Shown here: piece by piece, positions 17,081 through 26,484 of the stretch
Layout of the letters: each line of letters opens with the position of its first letter
How positions within the stretch are numbered: position 1 is the first letter of the stretch
DNA from: Actinacidiphila oryziradicis
GTDB taxonomy: Bacteria; Actinomycetota; Actinomycetes; Streptomycetales; Streptomycetaceae
Assembly: GCF_005047355.1 (NCBI RefSeq)
Contig: NZ_SUMC01000008.1
Span: 62,001-126,000, forward strand
Direction of reading: 5' to 3'
DNA: 64,000 nt
The notes under the pieces: model-generated
The model's database searches: none
Told to the model about the DNA's origin: nothing
What the model saw: only the letters and a program-made list of their open reading frames with translations
Translations under genes and position numbers: made by a program

Positions 17081-17791
17081 ATGAATACCGTTTTGCGCCG
17101 TTCGGCCGCTGTCGGCGGGCTCACCGGAGCCGCCGTTCTCATCGCCGCCGTACCGGCGTTCGCGCATGTCTCCGTACAGCCCACAAGCGCCGAGAAGGGC
17201 AGCTACAGCACGGTCGCCTTCAAGGTGCCGAACGAGGAGGACAGCGCCAATACGATCAAGGTCGAGGTGAGCCTCCCGACCGACCACCCGATCGCGTCGG
17301 TCTCCACCCAGCCGGTGCCGGGCTGGACCGTGCAGGTCACGAAGTCCAAGCTCAAGACACCGCTGAAAACGGACGACGGGACGGTCAACGAGGCCGTCCA
17401 GAAGATCACCTGGACCGGCGGGAAGATCGCACCGAGCGAGTTCCAGCAGTTCACGGTCTCGCTGGGCCCGCTGCCGGACAACGCGGACCAGCTGGTGTTC
17501 AAGGCGGTCCAGACGTACGACAACAAGGACGTCGTCCGCTGGATCGAGCCGCAGCAGCAGGGCCAGGCCGAGCCCGAGCACCCGGCACCGACCCTGACGC
17601 TCACCGCGGCCCCGGCCGCGAACACTGCCGCGAAGGGGGCGACGGCCGCGGCGGCGGCTCCCTCCTCCTCCGGCAGCACTGACACGACCGCCCGTGTCCT
17701 CGCCGTCGTCGGCATCGCCATCGGCGTGCTCGGCGTCGCGTACGGCGTACTGACCGGGCGCCGCCGCGACAGCACGACGCCCTCCGCCTGA
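17081..17791 (+). CDS. YcnI-family extracytoplasmic copper protein
   Basis: ATG 17081 gives 236 aa. A Sec signal peptide ends at PAFA, so the mature protein begins with HVSVQP. In the YcnI/DUF1775 family that N-terminal His is a Cu(II) ligand. The conserved core includes VPNEEDSANT, a VPGWTVQV stretch with the tryptophan of the family's copper site, and KITWTGGKIAPSEFQQF. A Ser/Ala linker leads to a C-terminal helix (VLAVVGIAIGVLGVAYGVLTG) and RRR anchor. It precedes sco and ecuC, consistent with copper storage or delivery at the membrane surface. Confidence 0.93.
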   Translation: MNTVLRRSAAVGGLTGAAVLIAAVPAFAHVSVQPTSAEKGSYSTVAFKVPNEEDSANTIKVEVSLPTDHPIASVSTQPVPGWTVQVTKSKLKTPLKTDDGTVNEAVQKITWTGGKIAPSEFQQFTVSLGPLPDNADQLVFKAVQTYDNKDVVRWIEPQQQGQAEPEHPAPTLTLTAAPAANTAAKGATAAAAAPSSSGSTDTTARVLAVVGIAIGVLGVAYGVLTGRRRDSTTPSA

Positions 17792-17836
17792 CGGAATCCG
17801 CCCGGCCCCCGTAACTCTCTTCCTGAGGAAAGACTT

Positions 17837-18487
17837 ATGCGCACAACTTTCAAGACGGGCGCGGCGCTCACCGCACTCGCCGTTTTCGCCCTCGCCGGGT
17901 GCGGCAGCGGCGGCAGCTCGGCGGACAACAGCCCGGCGGCGGTCATCACCGCGTCGCCCAAGGCCGGCACCGTACTCGACACGCCGTTCGACAAGCCGGA
18001 CATGATCCTGACGGACGGACAGGGAAAGAAGTACGACCTCGTCAAGGAGACCGCCGGCAAGCCGACGCTGATCTACTTCGGCTACACGCACTGCCCGGAC
18101 GTCTGCCCTACGACGATGAGCGACATCGCGATCGCCAAGTCCAAGCTGTCCAAGGCCCAGCAGGCGGCGCTCCGGGTCGTCTTCGTGTCCACCGACCCGA
18201 CCCGTGACACGCCGAAGCGGCTTACGGAGTGGCTCAATGCGATGGACAAGTCCTTCATCGGCCTGACCGGCGACTTCACCACCATCCAGGCGGGCGCGCG
18301 GTCGGTGGGCGTGGATGTGGAGAAGCCGGTGAAGGCGAAGGACGGTTCCATCACCTCTACGCACGGCGCGCAGGTTCTCGCGTTCTCGCCGAAGGACGAC
18401 AAGGCGCACGTGCTCTATATGTCGGGGACCACCTCGGAGCAGTTCCAGGCCGACCTGCCGAAGATCATCAAGGGTGAGACCCCGTGA
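17837..18487 (+). CDS. sco: Sco (SCO1/SenC) copper chaperone lipoprotein
   Basis: The 216-aa product starts at ATG 17837 after GAGGAAAG. The lipobox is LAGC, with the lipidated Cys at 22. The thioredoxin-like domain has the copper site CPDVC (Cys86 and Cys90) and His176 in STHGAQV. The same C86/C90/H176 set is described for Sco of Streptomyces lividans, which delivers Cu(I) to the cytochrome aa3 oxidase and in that species to GlxA maturation. The next gene begins inside its stop codon (GTGA), so the two are translationally coupled. Confidence 0.95.
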   Translation: MRTTFKTGAALTALAVFALAGCGSGGSSADNSPAAVITASPKAGTVLDTPFDKPDMILTDGQGKKYDLVKETAGKPTLIYFGYTHCPDVCPTTMSDIAIAKSKLSKAQQAALRVVFVSTDPTRDTPKRLTEWLNAMDKSFIGLTGDFTTIQAGARSVGVDVEKPVKAKDGSITSTHGAQVLAFSPKDDKAHVLYMSGTTSEQFQADLPKIIKGETP

Positions 18488-18930
18488 GGGGGCGGTTCGG
18501 GCCGGCCGCAGCCGCCGTAGGCCTGCTCGCGCTCGCCGGGTGCTCGGCCACGGGGTCGAGCGGCCCCGAACTCAAGGTCAGCGGCGCCTACATCCCGCAA
18601 CCGGTGCTCGCCGACATGGCGGCCGGGTACTTCACAGTCACCAACACCGGCGGCACCGACGCCAAGCTCACCTCGGTCACGAGCAGCTTCGCCGGTGAAA
18701 TCACCATGCACACCACCAAGAACGACCAAATGAGCGGGGTGACCGCCTTCACCGTCCCGGCAGGCGGAAAGCTTACGCTCAGCCTCGGCGGCAATCATCT
18801 GATGTTGATGGATCTCAAGCGCAAGCCGCGCGTCGGCGACAAGGTGTCCTTGGAGCTGCACTTCGCGAAGGGCTCCCCGATCGACGTGCGAGTGCCCGTG
18901 AAACCGGCGACCTACCGGCCCGAGGGCTGA
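18484..18930 (+). CDS. ecuC: PCu(A)C-type extracytoplasmic copper chaperone lipoprotein
   Basis: GTG 18484 overlaps the sco stop by four bases. The product has 148 aa with lipobox LAGC (Cys20). The copper site follows the family pattern: His76 in EITMHTT, Met83, then His105 and Met107/109 in GGNHLMLMD. PCuAC proteins pass Cu(I) to Sco or directly to cytochrome oxidase. In S. lividans the equivalent ECuC feeds Sco and the DyP peroxidase pathway. Coupling to sco fits a shared relay. Confidence 0.95.
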   Translation: MRGRFGPAAAAVGLLALAGCSATGSSGPELKVSGAYIPQPVLADMAAGYFTVTNTGGTDAKLTSVTSSFAGEITMHTTKNDQMSGVTAFTVPAGGKLTLSLGGNHLMLMDLKRKPRVGDKVSLELHFAKGSPIDVRVPVKPATYRPEG

Positions 18931-18945
18931 GGAGAGCTGAAAGCC

Positions 18946-21270
18946 ATGAATCCGCTGCCCATGACGCTGCCCCCGCCCGCGCCGCTGCCCCCGCCCCCAC
19001 CACTGCGCCTGCCGCGCACTATAGGGAACCGCCGCCCGCACCTGCCCAAGCGCACGCTCCTCGTGCTCGGCGCGCTGCTGGCCGTCCTGCTCGGCGGCGC
19101 GGCCCCCGCCTCGGCGCACGCCGCGCTGCTCAAGACCTCACCGGGCGACAGTACGACGGTCCAGAGCGCCCCCGCGCAGGTGACGCTGACCTTCTCCGAG
19201 GGCGTGCTGGTCTCCTCCGACTCCATCCGCGTCCTCGGCCCGGACGGGAAGCGCGCCGACTCCGGTGCCCCGCGCGGCAGCGGCTCCACAGCGACCGTCG
19301 CCCTGCACTCCGGGCTGCCGCTGGGCACCTTCACCGTCGCCTGGAAGGTCGTCTCGGCCGACAGCCACCCCGTATCGGGCGCCTTCACCTTCAACATCGG
19401 CACCCCGTCCAAGACCACCGTCGTCATCGCCAGTCAGGACGTCGGCGGCGGCCTGGCCGGCACTCTCTACGGCATCTTCCGCTTCATCGCCTACGCCGGC
19501 TTCGCCCTCCTCATCGGCGCCTCGGCCTTCCTCGGCATCTGCTGGCCGCGTGGCGCCGCGCTGCGGCCCATGCAGCGGCTCACCGCGGGCGGCTGGGCGG
19601 GCATGGTGGTCTCCACCATCGCCCTCCTGATGCTGCGCGGGCCCTACGTCAACGGAGGCAGCCTCAGCGGCGCCTTCGACCTCGACACCATTCGCGGCGA
19701 ACTGGAGACCAAACCCGGCGCCGCCCTCCTCTCCAGGCTCCTGCTCCTCGCCGCCGGCGCCATCTTCATGGCCGTCCTCTTCGGCTCCTACGCCAAACAC
19801 GACGACCCCGTCGAACGCCAGGACCTCGCCTGGGGCCTCGCCATCGGCGGCACCGTTGTCGCCGCCGGACTCGCCGCGACCTGGGCCATGGTCGAACACG
19901 CCTCGGTCGGCATTCAGTCCGGCATCGCCATGCCCGTGGACGTCCTGCACCTGGTGGCGATGGCCCTCTGGCTGGGCGGACTCGCCGCCCTGCTCACCGC
20001 CCTCTTCAGCCGCGGGGTCCGTATCGAACGCGAAGCCGTGCAGCGCTTCTCACGCGTCGCCTTCTGCGCGGTCGTGACCCTCGTCGCCACCGGCATCTAC
20101 CAGTCCTGGCGCCAACTCGGCTCCTGGAGCGCCTTCGCCGACACTTCCTACGGCCAACTGCTCCTGGTCAAGATCGGCCTCGTAGCCCTCCTCCTCGAAC
20201 TGGCCTGGTTCTCCCGCCGCTGGACCGCCCGCTTGGCCGACGCCCGCCCGAAGGCCCTGGCCGAGCGCACCGGCCCGGCCACGGCGAAGGCCGCGCCCTC
20301 CGCGGCGGCAGGCACTGACCGTGGCGCCCAGAAGCGCCGCAAGGTGACGGCCGCGTCCTCCGGTACCGCCCAGCGCGGTGCCACCGCCACCATCACCGCC
20401 TCCGAAGCCCCGGACGCCGCCGCCCGGGACGCCGACGAGACCTCCGCCGCCGGCCGCGTGGCCACGCCCGGCAGCGCAGCGACCACCGACGGCGCCGAAC
20501 CGCCCGCTGAGGTACCCGCGCCCGGCAGCGCGGCCACAGACCCGACCGGCACAGCGGCCACCGCCGCGGCAGCCGGCGGCACAGCCGCCACCGCCCCGGC
20601 AGCCGCCGAGGGCGCCGAGCCGCCCGCGACAGGTCCCGCGCCCGGCGCCACGATCACCCCCGGTCCGCTCCGCGAAGCCCAGCTAGCCCGCCAGCGCAGC
20701 GCGCAGGCCAAGGCAGCGGCCGGACATGCCAAGGCCGAGGCCAGGGCGAAGGCCAGGGACGCCGACCCGGAGCGCCGCGGGCTGCGCAAGTCCGTGCTGG
20801 CCGAGGTCGCGGTCGCGGCCGTGGTGCTGGCCGTGACGACGGTACTGACGACGACGCAGCCGGGACGTGCCGACGAAGAGGCGGCAGCGGCGGCGAGCGC
20901 CGCGAAGGCGTCGGCGGCGCAGTCGAAGGGCGTGGATGTGAAGCTCCCGTACGACACCGGCGGCCCGGGCGGCAAGGGCACGGCGGAGGTGACCATCGCC
21001 CCGGCGAGCGCAGGCAGCACGAATGTGCTGCATCTGCTGATCGACGGCACCGACGGCAAGCGGAGGGATGTTCCGGAGGTGACGATGTCCTTCACCCTGC
21101 AGGCGAAGAAGATCGGCCCGCTGCCGGTGACGCTGAAGCACATCGCCACCGGGCGCTGGACGTCGGCCGAGGTGGCACTGCCGATCGCGGGCGAGTGGAC
21201 GATGTCCGTGACCGTGCGGACATCCGACATCGACGAGATTACCGAGACAAAGAACGTGAAGATCTCCTGA
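18946..21270 (+). CDS. CopC-CopD fusion with C-terminal YtkA-like domain
   Basis: The 774-aa product starts at ATG 18946, 15 bp after ecuC. A proline-rich start and a signal helix (residues 37-57) end at SA, leaving His58 as the first mature residue. That is the CopC Cu(II) site (HAALLKTSPGD), with a second His in ADSHPVSGAF. CopD follows with eight membrane helices (about 160-430). Next comes an Ala/Thr/Pro-rich cytoplasmic linker of about 170 residues (430-620), one more helix (ADPERRGLRKSVLAEVAV onward) and an external YtkA-like beta domain. The protein probably imports copper. The linker is unusually long and of low complexity. Confidence 0.92.
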   Translation: MNPLPMTLPPPAPLPPPPPLRLPRTIGNRRPHLPKRTLLVLGALLAVLLGGAAPASAHAALLKTSPGDSTTVQSAPAQVTLTFSEGVLVSSDSIRVLGPDGKRADSGAPRGSGSTATVALHSGLPLGTFTVAWKVVSADSHPVSGAFTFNIGTPSKTTVVIASQDVGGGLAGTLYGIFRFIAYAGFALLIGASAFLGICWPRGAALRPMQRLTAGGWAGMVVSTIALLMLRGPYVNGGSLSGAFDLDTIRGELETKPGAALLSRLLLLAAGAIFMAVLFGSYAKHDDPVERQDLAWGLAIGGTVVAAGLAATWAMVEHASVGIQSGIAMPVDVLHLVAMALWLGGLAALLTALFSRGVRIEREAVQRFSRVAFCAVVTLVATGIYQSWRQLGSWSAFADTSYGQLLLVKIGLVALLLELAWFSRRWTARLADARPKALAERTGPATAKAAPSAAAGTDRGAQKRRKVTAASSGTAQRGATATITASEAPDAAARDADETSAAGRVATPGSAATTDGAEPPAEVPAPGSAATDPTGTAATAAAAGGTAATAPAAAEGAEPPATGPAPGATITPGPLREAQLARQRSAQAKAAAGHAKAEARAKARDADPERRGLRKSVLAEVAVAAVVLAVTTVLTTTQPGRADEEAAAAASAAKASAAQSKGVDVKLPYDTGGPGGKGTAEVTIAPASAGSTNVLHLLIDGTDGKRRDVPEVTMSFTLQAKKIGPLPVTLKHIATGRWTSAEVALPIAGEWTMSVTVRTSDIDEITETKNVKIS

Positions 21271-21283
21271 TGACGGAACAGAA

Positions 21284-22540
21284 ATGACGGAACAGCAACA
21301 GAACCCCTCCCATGCCCCTTCCCGCGTCTCCCGCAGGTACGTGCTCGGCGCCGCCGGAGCCGCCGGCCTGATCGCCGGCGGCGCGGGCGGGGCCTTCGGG
21401 GCGGCCCAACTGAAGGAAGAGCCGACGGCCCTCGCCTCCGTCGGCTCGTCCTCCGTGCCCTTCTACGGGAACCGCCAGGGCGGCATCACGACGCCGGCGC
21501 AGGCCCGCGGCCACCTGGTCGCGTTCGATCTGGCGGCCGGCGCCGGCCGGAAGGGCGCGGCCGCACTGCTGAAACGCTGGTCCAGGGCGGCGGAGGAGAT
21601 GACGGCCGGGCGGGTCCCGCCCGGGGACAACCAGATCGCGCTGGACGCGGGGCCGTCGTCGCTGACGGTGACCTTTGGTTTCGGGCGGTCCTTCTTCGCG
21701 AAGACGGCTCTGGCCAAGCAGCTGCCGGACGCACTGGCCCCGCTGCCGGACTTCCCGTCGGACGAGCTGGTCGCGGCACACAGCAATGGCGACCTGTGGG
21801 TGCAGATCGGCGCGGACGACGCGCTGGTCGCGTTCCACGCGCTGCGTGTGATCCAGAAGGAGGCCGGAGACGGCGCAGCCCGCCTGCGCTGGCAGATGAA
21901 CGGCTTCAACCGCACGCCGGGCGCGACGGCGGAGCCCCGTACGGCACGCAATCTGATGGGGCAGGTGGACGGCACCGACAATCCCAAGCAGACGGACGCC
22001 ACCTTCAACGAGCGGGTCTTCGTGCCGTCCTCCGGCTCCCCGGAGTGGATGGCGGGCGGGTCGTACGCGGTCGTACGGCGGATCCGGATGCTGCTCGACG
22101 CATGGGACGACCTATCCCTGGAGCGCCAGGAGAAGGTGATCGGCCGCCGCAAGTCGGATGGCGCCCCCCTCTCGGCCGGCAAGGGCGGTACGGAGACGAC
22201 CCCCGTCGACCTGGACAAGCGCGACGCGGACGGGCTGCCGGCCATCGCGGCCGACGCGCACATCCGGGTGGCGAAGCCGGAGTCGAACAGCGGGGCGGCG
22301 ATGCTGCGGCGGACCTTCTCGTACCACGACGGATTCCGGGACGACGGGGCGCCGGACGCGGGGCTGCTGTTCGTGGCCTGGCAGGCGGATCCGCTGAAGG
22401 GCTTCGTCCCGGTGCAGCGGAAGCTGGATGGCGGCGACGGGCTGTCGCGGTTCCTGCGGCACGAGTCGAGCGGGCTGTTCGCGGTGCCGGGCGGAGCGGG
22501 AAAGGGCGAGTACGTGGGCCAACGCCTTCTGGAGAGTTAA
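21284..22540 (+). CDS. dtpA: Tat-exported DyP-type haem peroxidase (DtpA-like)
   Basis: The 418-aa product has a twin-arginine signal (SRRYVLGAAGAAG) and a hydrophobic stretch ending near residue 45. The DyP signature GQVDGTDNPKQ carries the distal Asp. The proximal haem His is in RRTFSYHDGF, and the distal Arg lies in the following strand region. In S. lividans the homologue DtpA is a Tat substrate needed, with Sco and ECuC, for maturation of the copper oxidase GlxA. The start is ambiguous: an identical ATGACGGAACAG occurs at 21270-21281 and again at 21284, so two starts differ little. It closes the copper operon. Confidence 0.95.
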   Translation: MTEQQQNPSHAPSRVSRRYVLGAAGAAGLIAGGAGGAFGAAQLKEEPTALASVGSSSVPFYGNRQGGITTPAQARGHLVAFDLAAGAGRKGAAALLKRWSRAAEEMTAGRVPPGDNQIALDAGPSSLTVTFGFGRSFFAKTALAKQLPDALAPLPDFPSDELVAAHSNGDLWVQIGADDALVAFHALRVIQKEAGDGAARLRWQMNGFNRTPGATAEPRTARNLMGQVDGTDNPKQTDATFNERVFVPSSGSPEWMAGGSYAVVRRIRMLLDAWDDLSLERQEKVIGRRKSDGAPLSAGKGGTETTPVDLDKRDADGLPAIAADAHIRVAKPESNSGAAMLRRTFSYHDGFRDDGAPDAGLLFVAWQADPLKGFVPVQRKLDGGDGLSRFLRHESSGLFAVPGGAGKGEYVGQRLLES

Positions 22541-22834
22541 GAGGCCGCGCGAATAGGTGGGGTGGAGGAAGGTGGGGGCACCTCCCGGCCGAAGGCTGGG
22601 GGGAGGTAGCTGGGGAGGGGCAAGTCTGGCAAGGCGGAGGTGGGGGCACCTCCCAGCGGTAGCTCGGGGAGGAGGCGACGCGATGGGGGTGCCCCCTGCC
22701 CGAGCGGAGCCGAGAGCTTGGTGGGGGCACCTCCCGGACGGAGTCTGGGGGAGAGTCGTCGACCGACACCGACGGCAACACTTCCAGGCGCCGCCCATCG
22801 GCACGCGACGCCGCCCCACCTATTCGGCGGCCTC
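22541..22834. mobile_element. MITE-like intergenic repeat element
   Basis: The ends are inverted copies: GAGGCCGCGCGAATAGGTGG at 22541 and its near-complement (CACCTATTCGGCGGCCTC) ending at 22834, with one indel. The direct repeat TAAGAGGCCGC occurs immediately outside the left end and again at 22835-22845, resembling a target duplication. Inside are four copies of GGGGGCACCTCCC-type hairpin halves with GGGGGAGGT partners. No coding capacity is visible. It starts one base after the dtpA stop codon. Confidence 0.6.
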
Positions 22835-22847
22835 TAAGAGGCCGCCG
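22825..22847 (+). terminator. Hairpin terminator between dtpA and pheA
   Basis: An 11-bp perfect stem (CGGCGGCCTCT, AGAGGCCGCCG) with a one-base centre. It overlaps the right end of the repeat element. Confidence 0.6.
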
Positions 22848-22887
22848 GCGCCGGACAGGGACTGAGCGGGTCCTCTAGGCTGACCGT

Positions 22888-23817
22888 ATGTCGCCAGCCA
22901 GCCGTTACACCTATCTGGGCCCTGAGGGCACCTTCACCGAAGCCGCTCTCAGGACTCTTCCCGAGGCGGCGACCCGCGAGCTGGTCCCGATGGTATCGGT
23001 GCCTGCCGCGCTGGACGCTGTCCGTAGCGGAGCGGCCGCGGCGGCGCTCGTGCCGATCGAGAACTCGATGGAGGGCGGGATCAACGCGACCCTCGACGAG
23101 TTGGCGACCGGGGTGCCGCTGATGATCTACCGCGAGGTGCTGCTGCCCGTCCGCTTCGCCCTGCTGGTGCGGCCGGGCACCGGGATGTCGGATGTGAAGA
23201 CGGTGACCGGGCACCCGGCGGCGCAGGTGCAGGTGCGGAACTGGATGTCGGCGAATCTGCCGGACGCCGTGTGGGAGTCGGCGGCGTCGAACGCGGACGG
23301 GGCCCGGCTGGTGCAGGAGGGCAGGTTCGAAGCGGCGTTCGCGGGGGAGTTCGCGGCGGCGACGTACGGGCTGGAGCCGCTGGCCACCGAGATCCATGAC
23401 GCGGAGCACGCGCAGACGCGGTTCGTTCTGGTCGGCCGTCCGGCGCGGCCCGCGGCGCCGACGGGGGCGGACAAGACATCGGCGGTCTTCTGGCTGGCCG
23501 ACGACCACCCGGGCGCGCTGCTGGAGCTGTTGCAGGAGTTCGCGGTGCGTGGGGTGAACCTGCTGCGGATCGAGTCACGGCCGACGGGCGAGGGGATCGG
23601 GCAGTACTGCTTCTCGATCGACGCCGAGGGGCACATCACCGACCGGCGGGTGGGTGAGGCGTTGATGGGGCTGAAGCGGATCTGCCCGCAGGTGCGGTTC
23701 CTGGGGTCGTATCCGCGGGCGGACGAGGTGCGCCCGAAGCTGCGGCAGGGGACGACGGACGCGGAGTTCACGGATGCCGCGGACTGGCTGGGCCGGGCGC
23801 TGGACGGACGCGCCTGA
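22888..23817 (+). CDS. pheA: Prephenate dehydratase (monofunctional, with ACT domain)
   Basis: The 309-aa product starts at ATG 22888 and begins with the dehydratase signature YLGPEGTFTEAA. The catalytic TRF motif is in AQTRFVLVG. The C-terminal ACT domain (about residues 195-275) holds the phenylalanine-binding ESRP motif. It converts prephenate to phenylpyruvate and is feedback-inhibited by Phe. There is no chorismate mutase domain, as is usual in actinomycetes. It is followed by the DnaA-box region and then serS. Confidence 0.96.
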   Translation: MSPASRYTYLGPEGTFTEAALRTLPEAATRELVPMVSVPAALDAVRSGAAAAALVPIENSMEGGINATLDELATGVPLMIYREVLLPVRFALLVRPGTGMSDVKTVTGHPAAQVQVRNWMSANLPDAVWESAASNADGARLVQEGRFEAAFAGEFAAATYGLEPLATEIHDAEHAQTRFVLVGRPARPAAPTGADKTSAVFWLADDHPGALLELLQEFAVRGVNLLRIESRPTGEGIGQYCFSIDAEGHITDRRVGEALMGLKRICPQVRFLGSYPRADEVRPKLRQGTTDAEFTDAADWLGRALDGRA

Positions 23818-23830
23818 GAGGCGCCCCGGC

Positions 23831-23869
23831 CCGTCCAGGCCCCGTCCAGGCCCCGTCCAGGCCCCGTCC
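23831..23869 (+). repeat. 11-bp tandem repeat after pheA
   Basis: CCGTCCAGGCC is repeated three and a half times starting 14 bp after the pheA stop codon. Confidence 0.85.
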
Positions 23870-23883
23870 CGCCCGTACTGACG

Positions 23884-24231
23884 TTCTCCACAGGGTTATC
23901 CACAGGCTCAGTCGAAGAGCTGGGGATAAGTCGACACCAGGGGCCGGTCAGTCGACAAATCGGCACACAGACCCCGACCGCATCCACGGCGCCGTACGCC
24001 ATCCCGGTCAGTCGAACCCCTTCGAACAACCCCTCAGAGGGAGGATAACTCACTCTAAAGTGAGCGTTAGGACGGTTTGATCCGGTAATCCGCAACCACG
24101 GACCCGCTCTTCGGAATGATCGACTATTTCTTCCACAGGCCCCGGCCCCGGCCTGTGGACAAAGAAAGGGAACCTCCCCCGCCCTGTGGATAACTCACCC
24201 CGGCCCACCTGCCCAACTCCCGTTGTCCACA
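23884..24231. promoter_or_regulatory. Cluster of DnaA boxes in the pheA-serS intergenic region
   Basis: Four perfect TTRTCCACA boxes are present: 23896-23904 (+, TTATCCACA), 24154-24162 (-, TTGTCCACA), 24185-24193 (-, TTATCCACA) and 24223-24231 (+, TTGTCCACA). One-mismatch boxes lie at 23884-23892 (+) and 23921-23929 (-). Further signals are an inverted repeat CTCACT-CTAA-AGTGAG at 24049-24064 and three CAGTCGA words (about 23909, 23949 and 24009). S. coelicolor has a high-affinity cluster called D78, about 78 kb from oriC, that limits replication initiation. Equivalence is inferred. Confidence 0.85.
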
Positions 24232-24389
24232 AGGTGGATGTCCCCGGAGGAGGGATACGGAGAATTCGGTTGACGGACACCTTTTCGTCATCGGCGAGTT
24301 TCCCGGCACTCTTCCCGGTAGCGGACAAAGGCTGACATAAAGCACTTAACTTGTCGCGTCGGAGGCCATCGCACCGGTAGCCTGTAGCC

Positions 24390-25667
24390 GTGATTGACCT
24401 TCGTCTGCTCCGTGAGGACCCCGACCGTGTGCGCGCCTCCCAGCGCGCCCGTGGAGAGGACGTCGCACTCGTCGACGCCCTCCTCTCCGCCGATGAGCGG
24501 CGCAGGTCGTCCAGTCACCGCTTCGACGAGCTGCGCGCCGAGCAGAAGCAGCTCGGCAAGCTCATCCCCAAGGCCCAGGGCGAGGAGAAGGCGAGCCTGC
24601 TGAAGAAGGCCGGCGAGCTCTCCGCCGGCGTCAAGGCCGCCGACGCCGCACAGAACGAGGCGGCCGAAGAGGCCCAGCGCCTGCTGCTCCAGCTCGGCAA
24701 TGTCGTCCACCCGGATGTCCCGGTCGGCGGCGAGGAGGACTTCATCGTCCTGGAGACCATCGGCACCCCGCGCGACTTCGCCGCCGAAGGCTTCGAGCCC
24801 AAGGACCATCTGGAACTCGGCGAGCTGCTCGCAGCGATCGATGTCGAACGCGGCGCCAAGGTGTCCGGCTCTCGCTTCTACTACCTGACGGGCGTCGGCG
24901 CGCTGCTGGAACTCGCGCTGGTCAACGCCGCCATCGCACAAGCCACCGCCGCCGGCTTCATCCCCATGCTCACCCCGGCCCTGGTCCGCCCGCGCGCCAT
25001 GGAGGGCACCGGCTTTCTCGGCCAGGCCGCGGAGAACGTGTACCACCTGGAGAAGGACGACTACTACCTCGTCGGCACCTCCGAGGTACCGCTCGCCGCC
25101 TACCACATGGACGAGATCATCGACGCGGCCAAGCTCCCGCTGCGCTACGCCGGCTTCTCGCCCTGCTTCCGCCGCGAGGCCGGGACGTACGGCAAGGACA
25201 CCCGAGGCATCTTCCGCGTACACCAGTTCGACAAGGTCGAGATGTTCAGCTATATCGACCCGGCCGACGCCGAGGCCGAGCACCAGCGGCTGCTGGAGTG
25301 GGAGAAGCAGTGGCTGACCGCCCTCGGGCTGCCCTTCCAGGTGATCGATGTCGCCACCGGTGACCTCGGCTCCTCGGCCTCCCGCAAGTTCGACTGCGAG
25401 GCGTGGATCCCCACCCAGGGCAAGTACCGCGAGCTGACCTCCGCCTCCAACTGCAACGAGTTCCAGGCCCGGCGGCTGTCCGTCCGGCTCCGCGACGAGC
25501 ACGGCACCCGGCCGCTCGCGACCCTCAACGGCACGCTCTGCGCCGTACCGCGCACCATTGTCGCCATCCTGGAGAACCACCAGCAGGCCGACGGCTCGGT
25601 ACGGGTGCCGGAGGTGCTGCGGCCCTATCTGGGCGGTCGCGAGTTCCTGGAGCCCGTCGCCCGGTGA
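24390..25667 (+). CDS. serS: Seryl-tRNA synthetase
   Basis: GTG 24390 starts [18 protein letters not shown], the standard SerRS beginning. The 425-aa product has the N-terminal antiparallel coiled coil (about residues 30-100) that grips the long variable arm of tRNA-Ser. The class II motif 2 is [15 protein letters not shown] and motif 3 is [20 protein letters not shown]. Length and motifs are canonical. The stop codon overlaps the next gene's GTG (GTGA), so the HAD gene is translationally coupled to it. Confidence 0.98.
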   Translation: MIDLRLLREDPDRVRASQRARGEDVALVDALLSADERRRSSSHRFDELRAEQKQLGKLIPKAQGEEKASLLKKAGELSAGVKAADAAQNEAAEEAQRLLLQLGNVVHPDVPVGGEEDFIVLETIGTPRDFAAEGFEPKDHLELGELLAAIDVERGAKVSGSRFYYLTGVGALLELALVNAAIAQATAAGFIPMLTPALVRPRAMEGTGFLGQAAENVYHLEKDDYYLVGTSEVPLAAYHMDEIIDAAKLPLRYAGFSPCFRREAGTYGKDTRGIFRVHQFDKVEMFSYIDPADAEAEHQRLLEWEKQWLTALGLPFQVIDVATGDLGSSASRKFDCEAWIPTQGKYRELTSASNCNEFQARRLSVRLRDEHGTRPLATLNGTLCAVPRTIVAILENHQQADGSVRVPEVLRPYLGGREFLEPVAR

Positions 25668-26473
25668 GCCCTCTTCCGTACCGACTGATCGCGACTGATC
25701 TCGACGGCACGCTGCTGCGCGGCGACCACACCGTCTCCGTCCGCAACCGTTCAGCGCTCGCCGCCGCCACCGCGGCGGGCGCCGCCCACATCATCGTCAC
25801 CGGCCGCCCGGCCTCCCGGACCCTGCACATCTTCGACGCGCTGGGCTACGAAGGGCTCGCCGTGTGCGGTCAGGGCGCGCAGGTCTACGACGCGGGTGAG
25901 CACCGCCTGCTGACCTCCGTCACCCTCGACCGGCGGCTGGCGCAGCTCGCACTCGCCAAGATCGCGGCCGAGACCGGCCCCCTCGCGGTCTCCGGCGTCC
26001 GTGACGGCCTGGACGGGGCGTATCTCCGCGGCCCCGGCTACCGCATCATCCCCGAGCTGCCGGTCCAAGACATCACCGAGGACCTGGCCGAACTGTGGGA
26101 CGCGCCGCTCAGCAAGCTCTTTATCCAGCACCAGGCGCTGGGTGACGACGAACTCGCGAGTGCCGCCCGCCACACCGCCGGTGACCTGGTCGGCGTCGTC
26201 ATGTCCGGCGAGGGCCTGGTCGAGCTCCTGCCACTGGGGCTGACCAAAGCCACCGGCCTCTCGCTGGCCGCCCGCCGCCTGGGGCTGAAGGCCGCCGAGA
26301 CGATCGCCTTCGGCGACATGCCGAACGACATCCCGATGCTGAACTGGGCGGCGTACGGGGTCGCGATGGCCAATGCGCACGACCAGGTGAAGCTTGTCGC
26401 CGACGAGGTGACGTCGTCCAACGAGGAGGACGGCATCGCCGTCGTCCTGGAGCGGGTTTTCGCTTCGCGCTGA
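25664..26473 (+). CDS. HAD-superfamily phosphatase, Cof type
   Basis: GTG 25664 overlaps the serS stop. The 269-aa product has HAD motif [13 protein letters not shown], motif II VTGRP, a Lys before the [21 protein letters not shown] block (motifs III/IV) and a C2-type cap in between. Cof enzymes dephosphorylate sugar phosphates, PLP or flavin precursors; the substrate is not evident. A paralogue of the same subfamily occurs at 43314-44183. Confidence 0.93.
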   Translation: MSPLPYRLIATDLDGTLLRGDHTVSVRNRSALAAATAAGAAHIIVTGRPASRTLHIFDALGYEGLAVCGQGAQVYDAGEHRLLTSVTLDRRLAQLALAKIAAETGPLAVSGVRDGLDGAYLRGPGYRIIPELPVQDITEDLAELWDAPLSKLFIQHQALGDDELASAARHTAGDLVGVVMSGEGLVELLPLGLTKATGLSLAARRLGLKAAETIAFGDMPNDIPMLNWAAYGVAMANAHDQVKLVADEVTSSNEEDGIAVVLERVFASR

Positions 26474-26484
26474 GCGTGTCGCGG

